Source: Hymenobacter sp. GOD-10R (GTDB taxonomy: Bacteria > Bacteroidota > Bacteroidia > Cytophagales > Hymenobacteraceae). From it: DNA of 64,000 nt. Each line of letters opens with the position of its first letter. Position 1 is the stretch's first letter. Below, piece after piece: positions 44,394 to 52,835 of the stretch. The notes under the pieces are model-generated. The model was not told the DNA's origin and did not search any database. It saw only the letters and a program-made list of their open reading frames with translations. A program made the position numbers and the translations under genes. Location: NCBI RefSeq assembly GCF_035609205.1, contig NZ_CP141184.1, positions 5,401,001 through 5,465,000 on the forward strand, in the 5' to 3' direction.

Positions 44394-45530
44394 ATGCGCC
44401 TTACTTTGCTTCTGCTCCTACTCGGCAGTTTTGCTTTGCCGGCCTGGAGCCAACAACGGCAGCGGGCCCGGGCGTATGGCCTAGCTATTGGCGTACTGCC
44501 GACTGGTCCGCTCAACGCCATTACGGATGTGGAAGGCGTGCGCGTGGGTCACACCACGCTCGTGCAGGGCAATGCAGTCCGCACGGGCGTCACAGCCATT
44601 CTGCCGCACCCCGGCAATGTTTTTCAGCAGAAAGTACCGGCGGCTGTATTCGTAGGAAATGGGTTTGGCAAGCTCGCTGGCACGACTCAGGTGCAGGAGC
44701 TAGGTAACCTCGAAACGCCCATCATCCTGACGAATACCCTGGCCGTAGGTACGGCCCTGAATGCGGTGGTCGACTACGTGCTGCACCAGCCCGGCAACGA
44801 GCAAGTGCGCTCGGTGAATGCCGTGGTGGGCGAAACCAACGATGGCTACCTCAACGACATTCGCAGCCGCACGATCACCGAACAGCACGTGCGCGCTGCC
44901 ATTGAGCAGGCGAGCAGCGGCCCAATGGCCGAGGGCAACGTGGGCGCGGGGACGGGTACCGTATGCTTTGGCTTCAAAAGCGGCATCGGCACGGCGTCGA
45001 GGCGGCTCCCGGCGAAGCTAGGGGGCTACACGGTGGGGGTGCTGGTGCAAACCAACTTTGGTGGTGTGTTGCAAGTGAACGGGGTGCGCGTGGGCGAAGC
45101 GCTAGGCCAATTTTACTTAAGCGAGCAGCTTAAAGACAAAGCCGACGGCTCGTGCATGATGGTAGTCGCGACCGACGCGCCCATGGATGCACGCAACCTA
45201 GAGCGACTCGCCAAGCGCGCCTTCCTAGGTCTTGCCAAAACCGGCGGCATTGCCACTAATGGCAGCGGCGACTACGTGCTAGCTTTTTCCACGAATGCTA
45301 GCTTGCGCATTCCGCACACCGCCACCGAACCGACGCAAACGACTACGGTGCTAACCAACGACGCCATGTCGCCGCTGTTTCTGGCCGCCATAGAAGCTAC
45401 GGAAGAAGCTATTATCAATTCGTTGTTTAAAGCAGAAACCACGACCGGCGCCGACAACCATACCGTAGAAGCCTTGCCGCTGGACAAAGTCATTTCCCTC
45501 CTAAAGAAACATCATGCCCTCAAACCCTGA
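44394..45530 (+). CDS. P1 family peptidase (DmpA/BapA-type aminopeptidase)
   Basis: A 378-residue self-processing Ntn-type hydrolase of MEROPS family S58. It has a signal peptide (LLLLLLGSFALPAWS), the start motif ITDVEGVRVGHTTL, the substrate loop FVGNGFGK and the nucleophile Ser253 in ADGSCMMVVATDAPMD, where autocleavage normally occurs. Relatives cut amino-terminal residues, including D-Ala and beta-amino acids, from peptides. Its stop overlaps the next gene by 17 bases, so they form a unit, perhaps for using D-amino acid or unusual peptides. Confidence 0.9.
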   Translation: MRLTLLLLLLGSFALPAWSQQRQRARAYGLAIGVLPTGPLNAITDVEGVRVGHTTLVQGNAVRTGVTAILPHPGNVFQQKVPAAVFVGNGFGKLAGTTQVQELGNLETPIILTNTLAVGTALNAVVDYVLHQPGNEQVRSVNAVVGETNDGYLNDIRSRTITEQHVRAAIEQASSGPMAEGNVGAGTGTVCFGFKSGIGTASRRLPAKLGGYTVGVLVQTNFGGVLQVNGVRVGEALGQFYLSEQLKDKADGSCMMVVATDAPMDARNLERLAKRAFLGLAKTGGIATNGSGDYVLAFSTNASLRIPHTATEPTQTTTVLTNDAMSPLFLAAIEATEEAIINSLFKAETTTGADNHTVEALPLDKVISLLKKHHALKP

Positions 45531-46380
45531 ACTTTACGCATTCGTGCGCGGCGAAATCGTGCCGCTCGCCAGTGCTTCGCTGCACGTGAGCGACCTCTCT
45601 ATTCAGCGGGGCTACGGCATCTTCGACTACTTCCGCATCCACGAAACGCAGCCCCTGTTCGTGGAAGACCACCTCGACCGCTTCTACGAGTCAGCGCGGC
45701 TGATGCAGCTTGCCGTACCGATGTCGCGCGAGGTGTTGCACAACATGATTCTGGAGCTAGCCCAGCGCAACAACCTAGCTTTATCGGGCATTAAGCTACT
45801 ACTCACGGGCGGCTACTCCGACGACGGCTACACGCCCGCGCCGGACGGGGCTAGTCTGGTCATGATTCATCAGCCATTAACTATGGTGGAGCAGGCCCTT
45901 ATCGATCGGGGCATCCGCATCATGAGCCACGAGTACGTGCGTGAGGTAGCGCGGGCCAAAACCATCAATTACACGATGGGCATCCGCCTCATTCAACGCG
46001 TGCGCGAACTCGGGCTAGATGATGTGCTGTATCACCAAGGAGGCGTTGTGAGCGAGTTTCCGCGCAGCAACTTCTTTATCGTGCGTCAAGACAACACCGT
46101 CGTAACGCCTGCCCTGGACATGCTGTTTGGTATCACGCGCAAGAAGGTGTTGCAACTAGCCAGCCAACAGTACCCAATAGAGGAAGGCACAGTGACGCTA
46201 GATGACATCTGGCAAGCCAAAGAAGCCTTTTTGACGAACACCACCAAGCGCCTTCTGCCTGTGGTGGAACTCGATGGCAAACCCATCGGCACCGGCAAGC
46301 CGGGCGAGGTGACGTTGTCACTGCTAGCAGCCTTTCAAGAGCTAGAGCAAGCAGAGTTAGCGAAAGCTAGCGTTGCGTAA
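45514..46380 (+). CDS. Aminotransferase class IV (PLP-dependent)
   Basis: A 288-residue fold-type IV PLP enzyme of the branched-chain/D-amino-acid aminotransferase group. The PLP Lys149 is in ARAKTINYTMG and the conserved loops are SIQRGYGIFDYF and VSEFPRSNFF, with the cofactor loop LFGITRKKVL. Substrate specificity (branched-chain or D-amino acids) cannot be fixed from the sequence. It starts 17 bases inside the end of the P1 peptidase gene, supporting co-expression. A large nested hairpin follows. Confidence 0.87.
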   Translation: MPSNPELYAFVRGEIVPLASASLHVSDLSIQRGYGIFDYFRIHETQPLFVEDHLDRFYESARLMQLAVPMSREVLHNMILELAQRNNLALSGIKLLLTGGYSDDGYTPAPDGASLVMIHQPLTMVEQALIDRGIRIMSHEYVREVARAKTINYTMGIRLIQRVRELGLDDVLYHQGGVVSEFPRSNFFIVRQDNTVVTPALDMLFGITRKKVLQLASQQYPIEEGTVTLDDIWQAKEAFLTNTTKRLLPVVELDGKPIGTGKPGEVTLSLLAAFQELEQAELAKASVA

Positions 46381-46404
46381 AGTCGCTCACGGGTCCGTCG
46401 CCAA

Positions 46405-46543
46405 GGCGTCCGACCGGTTGTTGTCAGAACAAGCTTCGTGCGGTCGTTGCAACCCTGACAGGGCTTGAAGCCCCTGTCAGGGTTGTAGAAGAACGTGCAC
46501 CTAGCTCAGGCAGACGCCCACAGCCGACAACCGGTCGGACGCC
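46405..46543. repeat. Nested inverted repeats (palindromic element)
   Basis: Outer arms GGCGTCCGACCGGTTGT (46405-46421) and its complement (46527-46543); inner arms CAACCCTGACAGGG (46450-46463) and its complement (46472-46485). A further imperfect copy of the outer arm (GGGCGTCGGACTGG) follows at 46547. It resembles composite repeats of the REP/RAYT class, but no transposase is adjacent. Confidence 0.7.
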
Positions 46544-46694
46544 TAGGGCGTCGGACTGGTAGACGACATATCAGGTGATAATCGGTCGAGCGCCATCCAC
46601 ATTGGACTAGGAACAGCACCAAGTTTTGCTTCTCCGAAACACAGCGAATCCCGTATGGTCTGTCTGACTGCTTTCTACCACATACGCTGTTTTT

Positions 46695-47396
46695 ATGTCG
46701 CTTGATCTGCAAACCAACGCTGTTATTGATACCGTGTCGCTGCCGGCGGCTACCGTACGGCGCAGCCTCGACCAGAACATTCCGGATTCCAAGACCGTGA
46801 CGGGTCTGGAAGTGCGCCTCTCGCGGGTGCTCGTGAAAGACAACCGCACGGCCAAAGTGTGGCCCTTCCCCGGCTACGCCGATGTGTACTTGCTGCTCAT
46901 CGTGTTCGACGATCTGCATCCAGAGCCGCAGACGATCAACCTTTCCGGCTTTACCCGCATCGACGACAACGAGGATTTGCCCGTTGATAAAACGGCCTAT
47001 TACTGGAAGCAAAACACCCTCAACGAACGGGCACCCTCGCAAGTGCACTTATTGCTGTCGGTGATGAAGAGCAAAGAGCGCCTGCGCGACACCGGCACTA
47101 TCCTGACCCAAGCCAAAGACTCGGCCGATTACCAAAGCCTAGTGAGTGCCGTAGTGGCTACCATCGCCAATGCGCCCGCCCAAATTGCTACGCTCCTGCT
47201 CCAACTTGGAGCCGTGGTAGGCCAGCAGCTACACGAAGTGGAAGACAAACCGCTGTTCACCCAAGTCATTAGCTTCACCGACATCAACGGCGACTTCGAT
47301 ACGCTCGGCAAAACGCCCATCGTGAAGATGAATCAGTACGTGCAAACGACCCTCACGCTGGTAGTGCGCGACCCAGCGCGCGAGCCAAACACCTAG
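46695..47396 (+). CDS. Hypothetical protein
   Basis: A 233-residue soluble protein beginning MSLDLQTNAVIDTVSLPAAT. It contains VWPFPGYADVYLLLIVFDD, a central helical segment (SADYQSLVSAVVATIANAPA, QIATLLLQLGAVVGQQLH) and a C-terminal KMNQYVQTTLTLVVRD. The reading frame is clearly protein-like, and no signal peptide is visible. No family recognised. Confidence 0.6.
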   Translation: MSLDLQTNAVIDTVSLPAATVRRSLDQNIPDSKTVTGLEVRLSRVLVKDNRTAKVWPFPGYADVYLLLIVFDDLHPEPQTINLSGFTRIDDNEDLPVDKTAYYWKQNTLNERAPSQVHLLLSVMKSKERLRDTGTILTQAKDSADYQSLVSAVVATIANAPAQIATLLLQLGAVVGQQLHEVEDKPLFTQVISFTDINGDFDTLGKTPIVKMNQYVQTTLTLVVRDPAREPNT

Positions 47397-47419
47397 GAAC
47401 GCCACTTCCCGAAAGAACC

Positions 47420-47469
47420 AGCTGTCCTTGTGTTCCCTAGCCTCCGAGCAAGGGAATACAAGGACAGCT
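47420..47469. terminator. Bidirectional hairpin between convergent genes
   Basis: AGCTGTCCTTGTGTTCCCT pairs with AGGGAATACAAGGACAGCT (one mismatch) around a 12-base loop. Confidence 0.6.
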
Positions 47470-47499
47470 AGCTTTGCAGCCATTACACATCGCATTAGC

Positions 47500-48354
47500 C
47501 TAGCTTACAATAGCTTGCTGCTTGCGGTAGTCGGATGGTGTTTGCCCGGCGAGCTTGAGGAATGTGCGGTTGAAGTGCGACAGGTTGTTGAACCCGGCGG
47601 CGTAGCTCACCTCCGTAATGGGCATGTCCTGCAACAGCAGCAACCGAGCTTGACTGATGCGGTACTCCTGCAAAAAGTTGGTGAGCGTCTGGCCGGTCAT
47701 TTTCTTGAAATAGCGGCAGAATGCCGGCACCGTTAGGTGCGTCAGGTCGGCCATTGCCTGCACAGTGATGTTTTCGGCGTAGTGCTGCTCAAGGTGCTGA
47801 TACACTTCGCGCAGCCGCTGCTGCTCCCGGGCTTGCAGCGCCGACATACCCATATCGGCGTGTAGCTCTGTCACGTCGGGGGCCTCGGCAAGTTGGTAGA
47901 GGACCCGCAGCAACGTGAGCAGCCGTGCGGGCCCCGGCTCGGTGAGCATCTGGCGCAACGTAGCCCCCACGGAAGCCCGCGTAGCGGGGCCAAACGACAA
48001 GCCTTGCTGGGAACGAAGAAACAGCTGCTGCACGGCAGCTAGCTCGGGGCGCTGCAAAAATTGCTCACCCATAAAATCTTCGCGCAGCTGCAACACAATC
48101 TGCTCGAAGTCGCCTTGCTGCTCGTAGCTGAAGCTCAGGTGCGGCAAGTTCGGCCCAATAAACACCAGCTCGCCCCCTTTGTAGCGGGAAAAATGCTGCC
48201 CAATGTGCCGCCGGCCGCTCCCCTGCGGAATATAAACCAGCTCGTATTCCGGGTGGTAATGCCACAGAATATCACGCTCCAGTGCATGCGTGAAATGCAA
48301 CAGGGTGAAGGAGCTGCCGGGGGTAGGCTGAATAGGTTCGAACTCCAGCTTCAT
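47500..48354 (-). CDS. AraC family regulator with cupin sensor
   Basis: A 284-residue regulator. The N-terminal half is a cupin-type sensor (DILWHYHPEYELVYIPQGSG, ELVFIGPNLPHLSF); the C-terminal AraC domain has two helix-turn-helices (VQAMADLTHLTVPAFCRYF and ITEVSYAAGFNNLSHFNRTF). The cupin His/Glu set points to a sugar or small-ligand inducer. The neighbouring rightward gene is likely under its control because the promoter region is shared. Confidence 0.9.
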   Translation of the reverse strand: MKLEFEPIQPTPGSSFTLLHFTHALERDILWHYHPEYELVYIPQGSGRRHIGQHFSRYKGGELVFIGPNLPHLSFSYEQQGDFEQIVLQLREDFMGEQFLQRPELAAVQQLFLRSQQGLSFGPATRASVGATLRQMLTEPGPARLLTLLRVLYQLAEAPDVTELHADMGMSALQAREQQRLREVYQHLEQHYAENITVQAMADLTHLTVPAFCRYFKKMTGQTLTNFLQEYRISQARLLLLQDMPITEVSYAAGFNNLSHFNRTFLKLAGQTPSDYRKQQAIVS

Positions 48355-48662
48355 GCACTATTAACGACCACGCAGCCGAAAAGATGCTCAGTAGGATAAC
48401 ACAAAGTTAAAATAGTATCAGAATAGGCAAATGTACAAGTAGCATGATTTAAATAATATTTATAATTTTGCATCTATAAATATTAAAGTTAGGTCGGTCC
48501 ACTTGTCGCAATCCCCACAAGGACAGTATACAAGGGGTTTTTCTATTTGGTGGTGGCAGCTTCTACAAAAGCTGCATTGCACCCTTATAGCAGACCAGCC
48601 AGTTTCTTCTGGACTTGCCAGAACTCACGTGGTGCTCAATGAGCATCCTAATCCGAACTCCA
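48355..48662. other. Divergent promoter region
   Basis: AT-rich, with a TAATTTTG box at 48463-48470; no gene seen. Confidence 0.5.
48463..48470 (+). promoter_or_regulatory. -7 promoter box
   Basis: TAATTTTG matches TAnnTTTG within an AT-rich tract, upstream of the gene at 48663. Confidence 0.5.
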
Positions 48663-49100
48663 ATGCCTCAGTCACTCCTATTTGCGAATTCCTCCGGTTC
48701 AGTTTTGTGGGCACCCGAAGTACCCTGCTTGATGGTACGTTTTCACGGCGCCGTTCATCCGCCCCATTACCAACACCTCATGGACCAGGGCCTAGCCCTT
48801 TACAACCAACATGCGCCCGCTGATACGCCGGCCAGCTGGATTGTGGATGTGCGTCAGCTCGACACCCTACCCAACACCGTACGTCACTGGACGGCAACTA
48901 ATTGGCAGCCACGCGCCTATGCTGCGGGTTTGCGGCATTTGCGCTTCGTCGAGCCCGAGCATAGCTCGCGTCAGCTGGCCTTGCAGCTGCACACCGCTAC
49001 GCAAGAAGCTGCTATTGAGGAGCGTTGCCAGCTCACCCAGCACGAAACACTGAGCGCCGCCATCCAACAAGCGCAGCAAGCCACGGCAGCCACTAGCTAG
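48663..49100 (+). CDS. Hypothetical protein, STAS-like, paralogous in layout to 19007-19429
   Basis: A 145-residue soluble protein starting MPQSLLFANSSGSV. VRFHGAVHPPHYQHLMDQGL, WIVDVRQLDTLP, WQPRAYAAGLRHLRFVEPE and the C-terminal helix give a layout like the gene at 19007-19429. In-frame starts at 48615 (TTG) and 48639 (ATG) exist, but the ATG at 48663 precedes the conserved part. Function unknown. Confidence 0.65.
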   Translation: MPQSLLFANSSGSVLWAPEVPCLMVRFHGAVHPPHYQHLMDQGLALYNQHAPADTPASWIVDVRQLDTLPNTVRHWTATNWQPRAYAAGLRHLRFVEPEHSSRQLALQLHTATQEAAIEERCQLTQHETLSAAIQQAQQATAATS

Positions 49101-49138
49101 GCTCAGATCCTATTCTTAACAAGGCTTAAAGCCAGGAA

Positions 49139-49231
49139 CCGTCCTTTCGACCAGCGAGAGAAATCTCGCGTGCTGATGTGAAGTAGAAATACTGCTGCAC
49201 GCGAGATTCCTCCTGCTGGTCGAAAGGACGG
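49139..49231. repeat. Two-tier hairpin repeat
   Basis: Outer arms CCGTCCTTTCGACCAGC (49139-49155) and complement (49215-49231); inner arms AATCTCGCGTGC (49162-49173) and complement (49197-49208). The segment CTCCTGCTGGT followed by GAAAGG is shared with the hairpin at 41441-41500, showing that both belong to one repeat family. Confidence 0.7.
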
Positions 49232-49366
49232 CCTGTTTGGCACAGACGCTTAGCTAAGCGTTCTTTCGTTTTGAGAAAGAGAAATAGGTTAACTCCGCGA
49301 GACAATCCGCGTTGGGAACAGAGTGGCACCTAGCTTTTGTGTGCTTCTTACCCTAGCTCTGCTTCC

Positions 49367-49953
49367 ATGAACCGCAAGAACTTCTACGCCTAGGCGGCGC
49401 CTCCACCCTAGGTTTGCTGGCCTCGCAGCTGCTGGCCGGCACGGCGGCCCCGGCACCCGAAACGTATCTTTTCCAAGACGACGGCCGCATTCCCAACAGC
49501 CGCTATCCGTTGCTGGTGTACCGCAAGGCCTTTGCCGACACGGGCGCCAAGGGAGCGGCATGGCTGGAGCAGCACTTTGCGACCAACAACTGGACGAACT
49601 CCTGGCGCAACGGGGTCTTTCCGTATCATCACTACCATAGCATTTCGCACGAAGTACTGGGCGTATACAGCGGCTCGGCCCTGCTGCATATGGGCGGCGA
49701 AAAAGGCAAGCAGGTGCGCGTGCAAGCCGGCGACATCCTAGTTATTCCGGCCGGCGTGGGCCACAAGAAAATAGAAGCCTCGTCTGACTTTGGTGTGGTG
49801 GGTGCTTACCCCGATGGGCGCACCTACGACGTGCTACGCGGCGAACCTGGCGAGCGGCCCGGCGCCGATCAGCGCATTGCCGCCCTCCCTCGCCCCGCCA
49901 CCGATCCGCTTACCGGCAGCCAAGGCGGCGTGCAACAACACTGGACGGCATAA
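49367..49953 (+). pseudogene. Cupin protein with a frameshift in its Tat signal
   Basis: The ATG at 49367 reads MNRKNFYA and hits TAG; with one C restored after codon 6 the frame becomes MNRKNFLRLGGASTLGLLAS, a normal exported signal peptide, and runs on into the 180-residue cupin. The cupin has HHYHSISHEVLGVYSG and RVQAGDILVIPAGVGH, so its metal-binding His/Glu set is intact, and a C-terminus with YPDGRTYD and a Gly/Asp-rich tail. Translation could instead start at the TTG at 49414, giving a cytoplasmic cupin. It is thus a real frameshift, or a single-base sequencing error. Confidence 0.6.
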
Positions 49954-49954
49954 C

Positions 49955-50035
49955 TGTCATTCCGAACGAAGTGAGGAATCTGGGGTAGCTCTATCTATAG
50001 GTAAACCCAGATTCCTCACGCTGTTCGGAATGACA
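49955..50035. repeat. Palindromic repeat carrying TGTCATTCCGAACGAAGTGA
   Basis: A 30-base arm (49955-49984) and its near complement (50006-50035), three mismatches, around a 21-base loop. This arm type (GTCATTCC...GAGGAATCT) looks like dispersed palindromic repeats of the phylum. GTCATTC also occurs in the dnaX hairpin. Confidence 0.7.
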
Positions 50036-50082
50036 AGCTGAACGGCATGGCAGAATGAAGGAAACGACAGCTGGTTAGCTAG

Positions 50083-50598
50083 CTATGCCGCTTGCAGTAT
50101 GCGCGCGGTCACGAGCAGCTGGCCTAGGTGGCGCATGGTGTGCTCGGCGGCGTGCACAAGCAAACCTAGCTTGGTAGAAGGCACCTGTGCCCGCCCGACG
50201 CCGCGCGGTTCCGGCAAGGTTGCTTCGTCGGTCGTGCGCAACTCGGCTAGCGCACGGTCTACTTGTTGGTCGAAGGCGCGCACGAGGTCGGCTACGTGGC
50301 AGGGCGGTTGCGGGCATTGGCCTTCGACGGCCAGGGCTTGTAGCTGCGTGGGGCTAAGCGCCTCCTGGCGGGCGTAGGTGAATAACCGGTCGAGCACGCC
50401 GGTGAGGTGTTGCAGGTGAAAACCGACCGAAGCCACACCGGCAGGTCGTTCCCACAGGAGGTCTTCGGGAAAATCTTGTAACAGCGCGTCGAGTTCTTCG
50501 CGGGCTTGCAAAAGTGCGTGCGCCACGGGCTGGAGCAGCGCCGGCATATCGGGCAGTGGGCCGCGCAGCCACACTTCGCGGGAGTCAACAGGTGTCAT
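50083..50598 (-). CDS. DinB-like protein
   Basis: A 171-residue DinB/YfiT-superfamily four-helix protein. Potential metal-binding His residues are in GFHLQHLTGVLDRL, HAAEHTMRHLGQL and the N-terminal region. It is a second member besides 10160-10618 but not a close paralogue. Function is unknown; relatives are thiol-linked detoxification or unknown. Confidence 0.75.
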   Translation of the reverse strand: MTPVDSREVWLRGPLPDMPALLQPVAHALLQAREELDALLQDFPEDLLWERPAGVASVGFHLQHLTGVLDRLFTYARQEALSPTQLQALAVEGQCPQPPCHVADLVRAFDQQVDRALAELRTTDEATLPEPRGVGRAQVPSTKLGLLVHAAEHTMRHLGQLLVTARILQAA

Positions 50599-50767
50599 AA
50601 GCGGTTAACCAGAAAAGCTAGGTCAGGGTTGGCAATGCTGGTATTTACAGCAGCTTTATTACGCAAAAGTTGCCAAATTCAGAGGCAGAAATACGATTCG
50701 CGCCACAGATTAGCAGCAATCCTCGTATTTTTCGGAAATATTTGGCCCTTTGCCTTTTAGTACGAGC

Positions 50768-52003
50768 ATGTTAGAAGTATCCCAGCGCGGCCGCGCCATG
50801 CCGGTGTCGCCTTATCGAAAACTGACTCCCTTCGCCGATGAAGCGAAGACACGGGGAGTTCGAGTGTACCACCTCAACATCGGGCAGCCCGATATTGAAA
50901 CGCCTCCAGCAATGATGGCGGCGGTGCAGCAGGCGGATATCCGGGTGCTGGAATACAGCCCCAGCGCAGGCAGCGTGAGCTACCGCCAGAAGCTAGCCGC
51001 GTACTACCAACGCGCTGGCATGAACGTGGTACCCGAAGACATTCTGGTCACTTCGGGCGGCAGCGAAGCCATTTTCTTTGCTATGATGAGTTGCCTCAAC
51101 CCCGGCGACGAAGTCATTATGCCGGAGCCGTTCTACGGTGCGTACACGGCGTTTGCCATTGCCACGACGGTGAATATTGTGCCGGTTACGTCGACCATGG
51201 ACGAGGGCTTTGCTCTGCCGCCCATCAGCGAGTTTGAGAAAGTAATCACGCCGCGCACGAAGGCCATCCTGATCTGCAACCCCAACAACCCCACGGGGTA
51301 CGTGTACAGCCGCACCGAGCTAGAGCAGATGCGCGACTTGTGCCTGCGCCACAACTTGTACTTCCTTTCTGACGAAGCCTACCGTGAGTTTTGCTACGAC
51401 AGCGAATACTTCAGCGCATTTCAGCTGGAGGGCGCCGAGGAAAACGTAGTGCTGCTCGACACCGTGTCGAAACGCTATAGTGCTTGCGGAGCGCGCCTAG
51501 GTGCCTTGGTTACGAAGAACAAGCAACTCCAGGCGACGGCTTTGAAATTTGCTCAGATGCGCGTGAGCGCGCCGGGCTTGTCGCAGCTCATGGGCGAAGC
51601 CGCTACCGAGTTGCCCGAATCCTATTTCGAGCACACCAAAGCCGAGTACATGGCCCGCCGCGACTTGATGGTGAGCCGCTTGCGCGCAATGCCCGGCGTG
51701 TACTGCCCCGTGCCCGGTGGCGCTTTCTACGTGGTGGCCCGCCTGCCCGTCGATGACAGTGAGCAGTTTTGCCAGTGGTTGCTGGAGTCGTTCACCTACG
51801 ACAACCAGACGGTGATGCTGTCACCCGGCGCCGGTTTCTACGCCACTGCGGGCCTAGGTCACGACGAGGTGCGCTTGGCTTACGTGCTCAACCTCGATGC
51901 TCTCAACGTGGCTCTCACTTGCCTCGAAAAAGGCTTGGAGGCGTATCCTGGTCGCACGCACGCGCCCGAGGAAGCAGCCCTGTTGCAGGAAGTAAAATCC
52001 TAA
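50768..52003 (+). CDS. Pyridoxal phosphate-dependent aminotransferase (class I/II)
   Basis: A 411-residue fold-type I aminotransferase. Visible are NIGQPDIETPPA, ILVTSGGSEAIFFAMM, LICNPNNPTGYVYS, LSDEAYREF and Lys235 in DTVSKRYSACGARLG, which forms the PLP Schiff base. The Arg that binds the alpha-carboxylate is in EVRLAYVLN. Related aminotransferases act on aspartate or aromatic substrates; the specificity is not clear. A start at the TTG 50750 is possible, but the ATG at 50768 (MLEVSQRG) is preferred. Confidence 0.92.
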   Translation: MLEVSQRGRAMPVSPYRKLTPFADEAKTRGVRVYHLNIGQPDIETPPAMMAAVQQADIRVLEYSPSAGSVSYRQKLAAYYQRAGMNVVPEDILVTSGGSEAIFFAMMSCLNPGDEVIMPEPFYGAYTAFAIATTVNIVPVTSTMDEGFALPPISEFEKVITPRTKAILICNPNNPTGYVYSRTELEQMRDLCLRHNLYFLSDEAYREFCYDSEYFSAFQLEGAEENVVLLDTVSKRYSACGARLGALVTKNKQLQATALKFAQMRVSAPGLSQLMGEAATELPESYFEHTKAEYMARRDLMVSRLRAMPGVYCPVPGGAFYVVARLPVDDSEQFCQWLLESFTYDNQTVMLSPGAGFYATAGLGHDEVRLAYVLNLDALNVALTCLEKGLEAYPGRTHAPEEAALLQEVKS

Positions 52004-52054
52004 CTTTAGCTACTCCGTAGGGGTTGTTTAACCTCTTACAAATCTGCTACTTTG

Positions 52055-52088
52055 ATAGGCCGGCCCTTTTGCCGGCCTATTCTTTTTT
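52055..52088 (+). terminator. Terminator
   Basis: ATAGGCCGGC/GCCGGCCTAT stem, 6-base loop, then a T run. Confidence 0.85.
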
Positions 52089-52097
52089 CCTTCGCTT

Positions 52098-52760
52098 ATG
52101 CTTCAGCAAGCCCCGCCCCTCGCGGCTACGCAACGCAAGAATTCGGCAGCCCTACGCTTCTGGCACTGGACGAGCGCGCTACTTATCCTGGCGCTATTGA
52201 CCACGATTTTGTTTCAGTTCGTAATTGTGAAGGCCAGAGAGGCGGCTCCGCTCTTTCAGGAAACGTTGCAGAAGAGCAACATCACCCTCACTACCGATCA
52301 GGCTAGGTCACTCACGCGCATCATCTCGCATCGTATCTGGGACTGGCACATCTACCTAGGTGTCGGGCTTTCCGTGATGCTTTTATTTCGCATCATCACT
52401 GAACTGCGGCAACCCGCTACCCAAAAGTTTTCCTACAAACTGGCGCAAGTGCGCAAGCTTTTCCGCGAAGTCGGCGCTGATAGTCCCGATTACCGCCACT
52501 CGATCTTTGTGAAGTACTCCTACCTGGTTTTTTACATCATGCTGATCGTGATGGTGGTAACGGGGCTAGCGCTAATCTACGCAGATGATGTCCCCTTTCT
52601 GCATTCATTGGAGCACACCATCAAGGAGATACACAACTTTACTATGTACTTGATTCTGAGCTTCACGGCGCTGCATATCATCGGAGTAGTGCGCGCCGAG
52701 CTGACAACGGACAGAGGCATCGTATCGGATATGATCAACGGTGGCGACCAACCAACCTAG
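52098..52760 (+). CDS. Cytochrome b/b6-domain membrane protein
   Basis: A 220-residue protein with four transmembrane helices of the di-haem cytochrome b561/hydrogenase-type group. Candidate haem-ligating His residues are in LRFWHWTSA, WDWHIYLG, EIHNFTMY and TALHIIGVV. It would carry electrons within the membrane, with unknown partners. It starts only 10 bases after the terminator that ends the aminotransferase gene. No adjacent hydrogenase or dehydrogenase is seen. Confidence 0.85.
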   Translation: MLQQAPPLAATQRKNSAALRFWHWTSALLILALLTTILFQFVIVKAREAAPLFQETLQKSNITLTTDQARSLTRIISHRIWDWHIYLGVGLSVMLLFRIITELRQPATQKFSYKLAQVRKLFREVGADSPDYRHSIFVKYSYLVFYIMLIVMVVTGLALIYADDVPFLHSLEHTIKEIHNFTMYLILSFTALHIIGVVRAELTTDRGIVSDMINGGDQPT

Positions 52761-52835
52761 GCTCCTGCTAGTTTGACGGCGGCGCCCCGTTAAGCTAGCA
52801 CACGGGTCTTCAGCTTAATTGATTCACTGCGACTT

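Noticed and set aside
48335..48350. GGTTCGAACTCC, tRNA T-loop-like sequence
   Set aside because: It is inside the AraC gene and no acceptor or anticodon stem can be formed around it.
49955..50035. Possible CRISPR or attachment site
   Set aside because: Only a single inverted pair with mismatches; no direct repeats or spacers.
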